Shown here: one piece after another, positions 25,388-34,073 of the stretch
Numbering within the stretch: position 1 is the stretch's first letter
Layout of the letters: each line of letters starts with the position of its first letter
Source: Chersky-840 sp963838775
Lineage (GTDB): Bacteria; Actinomycetota; Acidimicrobiia; Acidimicrobiales; UBA8190
Length of the DNA: 64,000 nt
Assembly (NCBI GenBank): GCA_963838775.1
Contig: CAWISP010000007.1
Span: forward strand, 21,541-85,540
Direction of reading: 5' to 3'
Program-made: the position numbers and the translations under genes
Notes under the pieces: model-generated
What the model was told of the DNA's origin: nothing
Databases searched by the model: none
The model's input: the letters and a program-made list of their open reading frames with translations, nothing else

Positions 25388-25744
25388 GTGCCGGAAGATC
25401 TGGTCGGCACCGGGAGCTCTGCTGAGCCTGGTGGGTTCAAGAAGGCAGGCATTCTCGTGGGCAAACGCGAGTGGTATCGAATTCGCTTGCGGGGGGCGCA
25501 CTGGTGGGAAGGAACGGCGTTCCCCCCTGATCGCAAGCGAGAAGATCCTAGAGCAGAGGCGTCGAGAATCGAGACTGAGGAACAGCTGAGCGAGCTCCTC
25601 GTCGAGGGGTGGACCATCGTCGGGGTTGTCGCGACGAGACCTCTTCATCTGTTTCAAAATCGGGTGGGGATCCTCTGGCAAGAAGCGTTCAACGTCTTTC
25701 TGGAACGCGAGCTCCGAGATGAGGTCTATCTCCCTGAGCAATGA
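25388..25744 (+). CDS. Possible small protein with DUF4177-like motif
   Basis: The last 60 codons of this plus-strand frame look protein-like: IETEEQLSELLVEGWTIVGV is the sequence pattern of DUF4177-type small proteins (LNELxxEGWELVxV), followed by an amphipathic ending NVFLERELRDEVYLPEQ. The upstream boundary is not clear; GTG 25388 is one option. A competing minus-strand frame spans 25325-25822 with similar third-base composition, so only one of the two can be real. I favour the plus strand because of the motif, with low confidence. Confidence 0.35.
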   Translation: MPEDLVGTGSSAEPGGFKKAGILVGKREWYRIRLRGAHWWEGTAFPPDRKREDPRAEASRIETEEQLSELLVEGWTIVGVVATRPLHLFQNRVGILWQEAFNVFLERELRDEVYLPEQ

Positions 25745-26506
25745 ACGTTCGAGCGTCACTTCGACCTGCCGACGCCTCGTAGCGCTCGATCCCACGGATT
25801 GCGGGAGCGTGGCGTCCGCCATCTGCAGTGGGAGACGGCTGCCCCGAAGTCACTGCTAGGGCATGAAGCATGAATACCGCAAGAAAGGCGTCCAAATTGC
25901 ACAGGATGTCAGGAGTCGGCACCGAAAGTTCACTCGCCGTCGGCTAATGACACCGGCGTTGAGGCCTACGGTGGCGACCGTGACCTTGCGTCAAAGAGCG
26001 ATTCTTTGCGACTTCGACGGCTGCTGGAATTCCTTGGTCGTGTCCAGTCCCGTCGAGATATCCACTCCGCCCGTGCACGACATCATTCAGCACCGAGCGT
26101 GGTGCAAGGGCTGGACCACCGACGACGAGGACCGAGACTTCTGTTCCAGGCACCGCCTGCGCGCCTGACCCTCCGGGGGCTCATCCAACGTGGCTGGGTG
26201 TCAGCCAAGAATGACATGATGACAGACGCGCCTGCCATGTACCGCTAGTCTGTTGACGCGGCGCCGGGGCGGCCCGGCCTCGGGGCGTGTGGGTTCCCCC
26301 GACCGCTTTCCTGCCGTGGGCTCAGCGCCCCGGCGCCGCCGAGCGTGCGCACCGGGGCATTCGGGGTGTCTGGGCCGAGCTCGGGCGTCTGCTCCTGCTT
26401 GTTTCGTGTGAGCGTTCCTTGCGGGTCTCCGGCTTGATGATCGGCCTTCGCGTTTCGCAAGTTCGTTGGGGTGTTGATATGGCGATCGATGTCGGGAGTC
26501 TCGAGG
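25745..26506. other. Long stretch without a supported gene, contains a 14-bp inverted repeat
   Basis: About 760 bases hold only short arginine-rich or low-complexity open frames. A perfect 14-bp inverted repeat at 26258-26271 and 26326-26339 is the only clear structure. The stretch lies next to a decayed gene and probably consists partly of eroded coding sequence. Confidence 0.45.
26258..26339. repeat. Perfect 14-bp inverted repeat with 54-base loop
   Basis: GCGGCGCCGGGGCG at 26258-26271 pairs exactly with CGCCCCGGCGCCGC at 26326-26339. TGTTGACG precedes the left arm. It could be a strong RNA stem-loop, the end of a small mobile element, or chance in GC-rich DNA. Confidence 0.6.
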
Positions 26507-26950
26507 TCACATCAACCCAGCGAGCGAGACGCTGGGGTCGAGTTGCACGGTCGCCTCTCGTACTTCGGTGCCCAGGTCCACGGCGCAGTGTCGGTTGTAA
26601 AGGGGGCCCGCGCCATCGCGGAGCAGCCAGCTGGCCATCGCAACGCCGCGTGCGGGGTCGGGAGGGCGGTCGAGAGCGCTTCGAGCATCGCCCGTATGTC
26701 GTCTTCAGCGGCGATGACGCGGTCGGGCGGCATATCGGAGTGTGCGGACTGCGCACCACCGGTGGCCTACGCACCACGTTCATGAGATCGAGCCAGTTGT
26801 GTGCGAGGGCACGCCGCATTGACGATGAGACGAGCCGTTGGGCCCGGGTGGCCAGAAGCCGATTGGACTCGGGCGCACACCCCGATGCCAGTTGGCGATC
26901 GAGTGAGGGCGCGAACATGCGGGCGAGCAGTCGAAGCCATGTCTGATTGG
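26507..26950 (-). pseudogene. Conserved actinobacterial hypothetical protein, frameshifted
   Basis: Three minus-strand frames in order reconstruct a familiar actinobacterial protein of unknown function. The first has RMFAPSLDRQLASGCAPESN and LLATRAQRLVSSSMRRALAHN, the second has PPDRVIAAEDDIRAMLEALS, and the third has RGVAMASWLLRDGAGPLYN followed by LGTEVREATVQLDPS and a stop at 26507-26509. In intact homologues these segments are continuous (LDRQLAxGxxPExSxxLAxRAxxL, then a GVAxxxxLLxDGxGPLY segment). At least two indels separate them here. ATG 26918 is the first in-frame methionine. Confidence 0.7.
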
Positions 26951-27161
26951 GTCGAGGGACCAATTGCCGGGGTTGATGGGATCTCTGATCAGGAGCATCG
27001 TGGATCTCGCCTTTCCGCGGTCGAACCAGCTGCCGTCGCGGACCTTGGCCGCTCGGCGCTGTCGAGCAATGATTTCCCGTATGCGCCGGCAAGAACGATG
27101 ACGTCGTCGACACAATCGTGCACAACGTGCGACTGGTCAAAAGCGGCGTAGTTTTGCGTTG

Positions 27162-28147
27162 ATGCTTGTTCTCCTCACTGCAGTGGCACACGGATCGTTC
27201 AATGCACAGCTCGATCGACCAGGAGTCGGCTGGCTCCTCATGAACGAAGACGGGAGCCTCTGTGATCCGGGAGGGGCACCCATCGCCCGGGCCGACGCCC
27301 ACCCGGATATCGCTTGGGGAACGTCGGATCTGTTTCGAGCAGGAGCCCCGCTTGTCGCATTCTTCTCGACTCATGCTCGACAGTCCCGGACTGCGCTGGT
27401 TCCAGTCCCCGGCGGCCGGCTACGACGATCCGGTATTCGGAGCAATGGTGGCCCATGGGGTCCGGATCACCAACGCCCACGTGAACGGTCTGCCCATCGC
27501 CGAGTTCGTGATGCGTTCGGTTCTCGACGAATTCCAGGATGCCGCCCAGTGGCGAGATCAGGCGCGGCGCGCGCCGCTGGCGGATCCACGATTGGCGCGA
27601 GGTGTCTGGATCGACGTGGGTCGTCATCGGGCTCGGGGGGATCGGGGCCGAAGTCGCTCATCGAGCGCGATCCTTCGGGGCCCGGGTCATCGGATGTCGG
27701 CGACACCCGTCGCCAGCTGATCCCACCGATCAGACCGTGACGCCCGACCAGCTCGATCACGTTGTCGGACTCGCCGAGGTGGTCGTCCTCGCCGCCCCGG
27801 CGACGCCCATGACGGCCAATCTCGTGGACGCCGACTTCCTGGCCCGGATGAAGCCTGGGAGCCTCCTCGTCAACGTGTCCCGAGGAACACTGGTCGACGA
27901 AGAGGCATTGATCGAAAGTCTCGATTCCGGCCACCTGTCGGCTGCCATCTTGGACGTCTTTCGCACCGAGCCCCTTCCCGAGGACCACCGGTTCTGGTCA
28001 CATCCGTCCATCCGGGTGACGCCGCACAATGCCGCCGGTGGTATCGGACGGTTCGCTCGACAGGCCGAGCTCTTCGCGGAGAACCTCGATCGCTATCTCG
28101 ACGGTCGTCCCTTGTTGAACGAGGTCACCGACGCGATCGCCGGCTGA
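27162..28147 (+). pseudogene. D-isomer-specific 2-hydroxyacid dehydrogenase, frameshifted
   Basis: Three plus-strand frames form one NAD(P)-dependent 2-hydroxyacid dehydrogenase of about 325 residues. The first covers RPGVGWLLMNEDGSLCDPGG and AHPDIAWGTSDLFRAG. The second covers LRWFQSPAAGYDDPVF and the substrate-domain sequence ITNAHVNGLPIAEFVMRSVL. The third, from about 27575, holds the Rossmann motif VVIGLGGIGAEVAHRA, the catalytic-arginine region LLVNVSRGTLVDEEAL, the glutamate region DVFRTEPLPEDHRFW and the histidine in RVTPHNAAGG. All active-site motifs persist, so the two indels are recent or are sequence errors. Substrate is not evident. Confidence 0.85.
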
Positions 28148-28222
28148 GCGTCGAGGATGCCTCGCCGGCGGCTTCGATAACCTGATCACGATGCCGCAAA
28201 GAAAGGATTGGAGGCGAAATCT

Positions 28223-28579
28223 ATGAGTTCCAACGACGCCACTCCCTCGGCGCCGCCGACGCCGCCCACCGCTCGCCGCCGCTCTCGCAAGGTCGCCATA
28301 ACCGTGGGGGTCTTCGCCATTGGAACTGAGGTGCTCGCCCTCAGAAGTCGTGGGTACGGCATGGGCGGCAATGTCGTCGTCCGCTGCCGCCAGGGCCATC
28401 TCTTCACGACGATCTGGATTCCCGGCGGGTCGCTCAAGGCACTTCGCCTCGGTTGGGCGAGGGTCCAGCGCTGCCCGGTCGGAGGCCACTGGAGCCTTGT
28501 CACGCTGGTGCGGCTGTCGGAGTTGACCGACGAGGAACGGCAATCGGCAGGGCAGCATCACGATCTGCGCATTCCTTGA
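28223..28579 (+). CDS. Conserved actinobacterial hypothetical protein
   Basis: The 118-residue protein has a Pro/Thr-rich start, a short hydrophobic segment (KVAITVGVFAIGTEVLAL) and a conserved core RSRGYGMGGNVVVRCRQGHL, LFTTIWIPGGSLKALRLG and VQRCPVGGHWSLV, which recurs in many actinobacterial hypotheticals. The paired CxxGH and CPxGxHW motifs suggest a small metal-binding knuckle. The function is unknown. ATG 28223 has GGAGG eight bases upstream. It lies 75 bases after the dehydrogenase remnant and 59 bases before the next small gene. Confidence 0.8.
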   Translation: MSSNDATPSAPPTPPTARRRSRKVAITVGVFAIGTEVLALRSRGYGMGGNVVVRCRQGHLFTTIWIPGGSLKALRLGWARVQRCPVGGHWSLVTLVRLSELTDEERQSAGQHHDLRIP

Positions 28580-28638
28580 ACACGGTCTCCAGGTTCGCCG
28601 GCTGTGCCAAATCTCGAAGCAGTCGATAGTGTCCTGGA

Positions 28639-28857
28639 ATGAACGATGCTGACACCTCCTCCGGCAAACTGTGGAGCTACCGATTCTCCAAACCCGGCGG
28701 CTCCGTGATCGGAACTGGCGAGTTCGATGGCGACGATGCGGCCGAAGCGCGGGCTCGCGAGCTGTCGAAGTCGAATGACGCCCCCATCGTCGTTCATCGC
28801 CACAGCGGACACGTTGATGCTTGGGAGTATGTGACCGAAGTCGACGAGCGGCCGTGA
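28639..28857 (+). CDS. Small hypothetical protein
   Basis: This 72-residue protein reads MNDADTSSGKLWSYRFSKPG with a following acidic helix (GDDAAEARARELSKSND) and a final strand pair PIVVHRHSGHVDAWEYVTEVDE. It is soluble, has no cysteine and looks like a small alpha/beta domain. I do not recognise a family; similar short proteins with a W-x-Y-x-F start occur as actinobacterial hypotheticals. The ATG at 28639 is preceded by a weak purine-rich stretch (CTGGAATGA). Confidence 0.65.
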   Translation: MNDADTSSGKLWSYRFSKPGGSVIGTGEFDGDDAAEARARELSKSNDAPIVVHRHSGHVDAWEYVTEVDERP

Positions 28858-28916
28858 CGACCCTGGTCAGATCGTCGTGCCGGCAGGGCCGGCCCGACCC
28901 GGTGGTTTCCGGTTCC

Positions 28917-29840
28917 TCATCGGCCTGACGCTCCACGCTCGGTCGACGACAATCGCCGACTCCGGCTAGTGATGGCTGTGCCGATGCCGCCCGTACCGTT
29001 GTGCGCTCGTCGGTGGGCCCGGCCCGGATCCCGGGGACCCGGCGGCGCCGCCTGGACGTCCGGCGAGGGACCTCCATCCACATTTGGAATGCTCGTCGAC
29101 GACTGTTGGTAGGCGAAGGTCAACGCGTTGGACGTACCTGAAGCCGTCGTGATCGTGACCGGCACCGTCGGAGGTGGGTCGGACATGGCCGGGACGGTGA
29201 CGGTGCAGCTCGTTTGGATCGGGCAGACCGTCGGTGCCACCTGTCCGTCGAAGGTGGCCAGAACATTGCCATCCGAGCTCACGAACCCCATGCCGACGAC
29301 CACCACGGACTGACCTGCGGAGCCGCTCGACGGGGAGAGGGCGGACAGCACCGGCCCTGAGCCAGACGCCTGAGGCGGCGCTGTGGTCGTGGGGGAGGTC
29401 CCTGTCGTGGGGGGGGTCCCTGTCGACAAGGGGGTCGTCATGGTCGGCGTCGAGCGTGGCGTTGTTGGGAGCGTGACGCCGGTCCCGGTGCGTGCCGACC
29501 GTTGCTTGGGCCCCGAACCGTCATGTGCCACCGCGGAGACCCCCAGGCTCACGGCAGCGACGACGAGGGCAGCTGCCACCAGCGTCACCGATGCCTTCAA
29601 GCGGCGCTCGCGATTGCTCCGAGCCTCCTCGACCGGTGGCGCCGGAGGTGCCGCCGGGTGGGGATCCGTCCTCGGCGATCGACGGCGGTGTGTGGTTTCT
29701 GGGCCCGTCCCGACAGCGCCTTCCCGCGACCGCCGAGCCGCCTCTGCCATCGCCCCCAGGGCGCGGGGGCTCAAGTCGGGTTGGGTGTTCAGCTTGGTCA
29801 GTCGGGTCCGCGCCGGGCCCCCGGTCTGTCTCCGCGCCAT
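28917..29840 (-). CDS. Single-pass membrane protein with IPT/TIG domain
   Basis: The 307-residue protein has a basic, cytoplasmic N-terminal part of about 80 residues, one membrane helix (ASVTLVAAALVVAAVSLGVSAVA), a Thr/Pro-rich stalk (TTPRSTPTMTTPLSTGTP), and one IPT/TIG domain: PVLSALSPSSGSAGQSVVVVG, then CTVTVPAMSDPPPTVPVTI and ASGTSNALTFAYQQ. The final 60 residues are Pro/Arg-rich and may result from a late frameshift. The domain would be outside the cell, where IPT/TIG folds act as structural or binding modules. GGAGAGG precedes the ATG at 29840. Confidence 0.8.
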   Translation of the reverse strand: MARRQTGGPARTRLTKLNTQPDLSPRALGAMAEAARRSREGAVGTGPETTHRRRSPRTDPHPAAPPAPPVEEARSNRERRLKASVTLVAAALVVAAVSLGVSAVAHDGSGPKQRSARTGTGVTLPTTPRSTPTMTTPLSTGTPPTTGTSPTTTAPPQASGSGPVLSALSPSSGSAGQSVVVVGMGFVSSDGNVLATFDGQVAPTVCPIQTSCTVTVPAMSDPPPTVPVTITTASGTSNALTFAYQQSSTSIPNVDGGPSPDVQAAPPGPRDPGRAHRRAHNGTGGIGTAITSRSRRLSSTERGASGR

Positions 29841-30102
29841 GCCGGCCTCTCCAGGTTGGCTCCCCTCCTACAGGTGTGGTGACGCCCACCTTTCCCCGTC
29901 GCGCATCATCTCACCGGTGCGGGGCTGACCGCGTTCGGGGAAGGCGGGTTGCGGCTGGGCTCAGAAAGGTCCTGCTCAGATGGTTCAGAAGGGCAGGAAG
30001 GGCATAACATTGTGGCCGCAAGGTCCGGCGTTTCCGGGTCCACGTAGCGCAGTGGTGCGCCGCCACCTCCGAGGCCGACGTCGCAGCCAGAGGGAGCGCC
30101 GA

Positions 30103-31168
30103 ATGACGGTGCCGCACCGAGCAGGCGATGTCGTGCCCGGCGCCCCTGGGCGCCAGGCCGTGACCGAAGCCCCTCGGTCGGATCCGACTGGTGACGCGGT
30201 CAGCGATGGAGCTGCGCTCGGTGGCACGAAGGGGCAGGCGGCACTTGTGGTCAACCAGCTGACCAAGCGCTTCGGCGAGCGGACCGCCTTCTCCGACGTC
30301 TCCTTCGAAGTCGCCCACGGGGAGGTGTTCGGCTTCCTGGGGCCCAATGGCGCGGGCAAGACCACGACGGTGCGCACGCTCGGCACCTTGATCGCCCCGA
30401 CCTCGGGCTCGGCCACGGTCGCGGGGATCCCGCTCAGCCCCGAGAACGGCGTGGAGATCCGCCAGCGCATTTCGATCATGCCCGAGGCACCGGGCCTCTA
30501 TCTCCGGCTGACCGTGACCGAGAACCTGGAGTACTTCGCCGGTCTCTACGGTCTGCATCAGGCCGGGACCCGGATCAAGGACGCCCTCGAGGCCGTCAAC
30601 CTCGGCGATCGGGCCGGAGATCTCTGCGGCGGTCTCTCCAAGGGGCTCCGCCAGCGGGTCGGACTGGCACGAACGCTGCTGAGCGACCCGGCGATCATGT
30701 TCCTCGACGAACCGACGTCGGGACTCGACCCGGTGGCCGCGCTCGAGGTGCACAACCTGATCAACGGGCTCCGGCAGAAGGGAGTGACGATCTTTCTCAC
30801 CACCCACCGGCTCGAGGAAGCCGAGAAACTCTGCGACCGGGTCGCCATCCTCAACACGACGCTGCGAACCGTCGGTCGGCCCGAGGACGCTGCGGGCCGA
30901 GCTCTTCAAGAAGCGCTCGTCGTCAAGACCGCTGCCGCCGCTGACCCTGACCAGCTCTTCTCCGGCATCGCCGCCGTCGAGAGCTGGCGCTCGACGAGCC
31001 GGCTCCTACGTGCTCTCGGTGTCCGATCCCAGGGTCGCCGCACCGGAGGTGACGCGGGGCCTCGTCGGGGCCGGCGCCGACGTCCTCTCCATCGGCGAGG
31101 CGCAGCATTCGCTCGAGGACGTGTACCTCGAGCTGATCGACGAGGACGTCGAGGCCCGCAGACAATGA
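30103..31168 (+). pseudogene. ABC transporter ATP-binding protein (NatA/CcmA-like), frameshifted near the C-terminus
   Basis: The ATPase domain is complete: Walker A FLGPNGAGKTTT, Q-loop region IMPEAPGLYLRLTV, signature LSKGLRQRVGLARTLL, Walker B AIMFLDEPTSGLDP and the switch histidine in FLTTHRLEEAEKL. Near 31000 a one-base shift moves the reading to another frame, which then gives the expected C-terminal sequence YVLSVSDPRVAAPEVTRGL and AQHSLEDVYLELIDEDV and stops at 31166-31168. The stop overlaps the permease start (ATGA), confirming the pair. ATG 30103 has GGGAG eight bases upstream; the first 45 residues are a linker not found in most NatA proteins. Confidence 0.85.
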
Positions 31169-31928
31169 TGGACCTCGATGCCACAGCCGCGTCCGCGCCG
31201 TCGTCCGCAAGGAGCTGCGGGACTACCGGCGCAAGCGGTCCATCGTCGTGACCATGGCCGTCCTGCCGGCCATCTTCCTCATCCAACGCCCACACTCGCC
31301 GTCTTCCTGCGACCCCGCCGTCCTCCTCGGAGTACCTGCACCGGACAAGAGTCTAACGCTTCCCCTGCTCCTCCTGCTGCTGATACCGGTCATCATGCCG
31401 TCGACCCTGGCCGATACTCGGTGGTCGGCGAGCGCGAGCAGGGGACGCTCGAGCCGTTGCTCACGACGCCGATTCGCAGGCAGGAGTTCATCCTGGGCAA
31501 GGCGGCGGCGGTCATGATCCCCAGCGTTGGTGCTCTCCTACGCGGTGTTTCGCGGCTCTTCCTTGCCGTCGTGCGGCTGTTCGCCAACCCGGTCATGGCC
31601 TCGGACGTGTTCCACCAGCGCGGCCGATACTTCTCGCACTGTTCCTGTTCACCCCCCTGCTGGCCGGCTGGGCGATCGTGGTCGGAATGGCGAGTGTCGG
31701 TCAGGGCGAGCGAGGTCCGCGTCGCCCAGCAGCTGGGGATGCTCGCCAGCTTCCGCCCGTTGCGGCGTGGTCGTGCTGCTGGGGGTCGGCGTGATCAATC
31801 CGACATTGAGAGTCGCCGTCGTCTTTGCGGTCGCTCTGCTCGTGATCGATCTGCAGGCGTTGCGCATCGTCTCCCGGATGTTCGACCGGGAGCGCCTCGT
31901 GACCGGTTCCAGAGCCGCTCGACCTTGA
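31165..31928 (+). pseudogene. ABC-2 type transporter permease, multiply frameshifted
   Basis: The start overlaps the ATPase stop. Pieces of one integral membrane permease are spread over all three plus-strand frames: AVVRKELRDYRRKRSIVVTM with AVLPAIFLI, then LLLLLLIPVIMPSTLADTR, then YSVVGEREQGTLEPLLTTPI with RRQEFILGKAAAVMIPS, then VVLSYAVF, FLAVVRLFANPVMASDVF, and finally VVLLGVGVINPTLRVAVVFA and ALRIVSRMFDRERLV. The order matches an intact NatB-like or ABC-2 protein of about 250 residues, so at least four indels are needed. This density is far above that of neighbouring genes. Function as an exporter is lost if the shifts are real. Confidence 0.75.
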
Positions 31929-32106
31929 TCGACCCGCCGGTCCCCAACCCTCTGGGGCCGGCGTGGTCTTCATCGGCGGGGCATACCTGGCCCGCGGGCC
32001 CGGTCTTGCACGGCGACCTCGATCCCCTTCAGGGGAGTCACTCGAGGCACTGCGTGGCATCATTCCCACCACGGAGCCCCACGCCGACCAGGAAGGATGA
32101 CGCGGC

Positions 32107-33198
32107 ATGAGCTTTCGAGTGATCCAGTGGGCCACGGGAGGAGTGGGGCGTGCAGCGATGGAAGGAGTACTCGCCCACCCCGATCTCGAGCTGGCGGGCG
32201 CGTGGGTCCACAGTCCGGCCAAGGAGGGCGTCGACCTGGGCACGCTCTTGGGCCGTGCGCCCCTCGGGATCACCGCCACGGCGGACATCGCCACCCTGCT
32301 CGCCACCGAGGCTGACTCCGTGGTGTACAGCCCGTTCATGGCCGACCCCAGCGTGGTGACCGCCATCCTCGAATCAGGTAAGAACGTCGTCACCCCGCTG
32401 GGCTGGTTCTACCCACCCGGAGAGGAGCGGGCGCGCGTCGATGCCATCGCCAAGAGCGCCGGCGTGACCCTGCACGGCACTGGCATTCACCCCGGCGGCA
32501 TCACCGAGCGGTTCCCCCTCATGGTCTCGGCCTTGTCAGGATCGATCACCCACGTGCACGCCGAGGAATTCTCCGACATCCGTACTTACGGCGCGCCCGA
32601 CGTGGTGCGTGATTGGATGCTGTTCGGCAAGACCCCGGAGGAGGCTCGGACCAGCATCATGATCGACGCCCTCGGTGGTGGTTTCCGCCAGTCCATCTTC
32701 ATGGTCGCCGACGAGCTGGGTTTCGACATCGCGCCGGAGCTGCGCACCACCCATGACATGGCGGTCGCCACCGCGCCTATCGACTCGCCCATCGGACCCA
32801 TAGCGCCGGGGACGGTGGCGGCCCAGCGATTCCAGTGGGAGGCCGTCGTCGACGGCGAACCGGTTGTCACCGCCGCGGTCAACTGGCTCATGGGGGAGGA
32901 GCATCTCGACCCGGCCTGGAATTTCGGCCCCGGCGGTGAGCGTTTCGAGGTTGAGATCAGCGGGGATCCCAACTGTCTCACCACGTTCAAGAAGCTGCAC
33001 CCCGAGACCGTTGAGGCCGGTCTCATCCGTAACCCGGGGATCGTCGCCACCGCCATGCACTGCGTCAACGCCGTTCCCTATGTGTGTCGGGCCGAGGCGG
33101 GACTGCTCACCTACCTCGACCTGCCCCTGGTGGCGGGCCGGGCTGCATCCGGCCTGCACCGGAGTGGGCGAGGGGTCGAGCGTCCGAGCGGGTCATGA
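32107..33198 (+). CDS. DapB-like NAD(P)-dependent reductase
   Basis: The 363-residue protein belongs to the family often labelled dihydrodipicolinate reductase or NAD(P)H-dependent amine dehydrogenase. The Rossmann motif is VIQWATGGVGRAAMEGVL, followed by GAWVHSPAKEGVDLG and ADSVVYSPF; the second domain has HGTGIHPGGITERFPL, with the histidine and glycine loop seen in the family. Actinobacterial homologues often lie in steroid, terpenoid or xenobiotic degradation clusters. It is not the lysine-pathway DapB, which is about 100 residues shorter. The next gene, an SDR, overlaps its stop (ATGA), so they form an operon and may act on successive steps. Confidence 0.85.
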   Translation: MSFRVIQWATGGVGRAAMEGVLAHPDLELAGAWVHSPAKEGVDLGTLLGRAPLGITATADIATLLATEADSVVYSPFMADPSVVTAILESGKNVVTPLGWFYPPGEERARVDAIAKSAGVTLHGTGIHPGGITERFPLMVSALSGSITHVHAEEFSDIRTYGAPDVVRDWMLFGKTPEEARTSIMIDALGGGFRQSIFMVADELGFDIAPELRTTHDMAVATAPIDSPIGPIAPGTVAAQRFQWEAVVDGEPVVTAAVNWLMGEEHLDPAWNFGPGGERFEVEISGDPNCLTTFKKLHPETVEAGLIRNPGIVATAMHCVNAVPYVCRAEAGLLTYLDLPLVAGRAASGLHRSGRGVERPSGS

Positions 33199-34016
33199 TC
33201 CTCGACCGCTTCGCCATCACGGGACGTGTCGCCATTGTCACCGGGGCAGGCTTGGGGATCGGGCGAGGGATCGCCATCGGCCTGGCCGAGGCCGGAGCCG
33301 ACGTGGCGTTGGCCGCCCGTACCGAGTCCGACCTCGAGCAGGTGGCCCATCACGTCCGCTCCCTCGGACGCCGGGCCGTGGTGGTGCCGACCGACGTCCT
33401 CGACGCGGCGGCATGTGCGCACCTCGTCGAGCGCACGGTCGAGGAGTTCGGCCGTCTCGACATCCTGGTCAACAACGCCGGAGGGGCGATGCCCCGGGCG
33501 GCCATGGACACCAGCGAGGGCTTCATGGCCCGCACCTTCGCGTTCAACGTCACGGCCCCTTTGACCCTCACCAAGCTCGCCGCCCGCCATATGGTCGATA
33601 CGTCGGGCCAAGGGGCCGTGGTCAACATCTCGTCACGCTCCGCCAGCATGACGCAGACGATGTTCGTCGCCTACGGCTCGGCCAAGGCCGCGCTCGACCG
33701 CATGACCCGCAACATCGCTCCCGAACTGGCCCCGCGGGTGCGGGTGAACGCGATCGACGTGGGAGGTGTGGCCACACGGTCGCTCGAGATCGTACTCACC
33801 GACGATGACCTCCGCCGGCAGTTCGTCGACAGAACGCCGATGCGACGCCCCGGGGAACCTGAGGACATCGCCTGTGCCGTTCTGTATCTGGTGTCAGACG
33901 CCTCGTCGTGGGTCACGGGCAAAGTGTTCGAGATCGACGGCGGTACCGAAGCGCCTTCGATTCAGGTGCCGGCGCCTGCACTCGAGCCCACTCGGCCCGA
34001 CGACGGCGCCCATTGA
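33195..34016 (+). CDS. Short-chain dehydrogenase/reductase (SDR)
   Basis: The 273-residue protein is a classical SDR: cofactor motif VTGAGLGIGRGIA, NNAGG motif in DILVNNAGGAMP, the catalytic serine in VVNISSRSAS and the Y-x3-K pair in VAYGSAKAALDRM. The region after the second strand (ALAARTESDLEQV) suggests NADP(H) use because of the arginine, but this is only an inference. It converts an alcohol and a ketone of unknown identity. ATG 33195 overlaps the stop of the upstream reductase, so the two are translationally coupled. The C-terminal 20 residues are a Pro-rich tail. Confidence 0.93.
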   Translation: MILDRFAITGRVAIVTGAGLGIGRGIAIGLAEAGADVALAARTESDLEQVAHHVRSLGRRAVVVPTDVLDAAACAHLVERTVEEFGRLDILVNNAGGAMPRAAMDTSEGFMARTFAFNVTAPLTLTKLAARHMVDTSGQGAVVNISSRSASMTQTMFVAYGSAKAALDRMTRNIAPELAPRVRVNAIDVGGVATRSLEIVLTDDDLRRQFVDRTPMRRPGEPEDIACAVLYLVSDASSWVTGKVFEIDGGTEAPSIQVPAPALEPTRPDDGAH

Positions 34017-34073
34017 GCCCGGGAGCCGGACGCTCCCGGTCGCCGCCGCGCTCGGACCCCTACCCCCCTCGCC

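Noticed and set aside
25325..25822. Minus-strand frame of 165 codons
   Set aside because: Competes with a plus-strand frame carrying a DUF4177-like motif; third-base composition does not settle it and no motif supports the minus frame.
26245..26460. Minus-strand 71-codon frame over the inverted repeat
   Set aside because: Low-complexity composition and it spans a perfect stem; more likely chance in GC-rich DNA.
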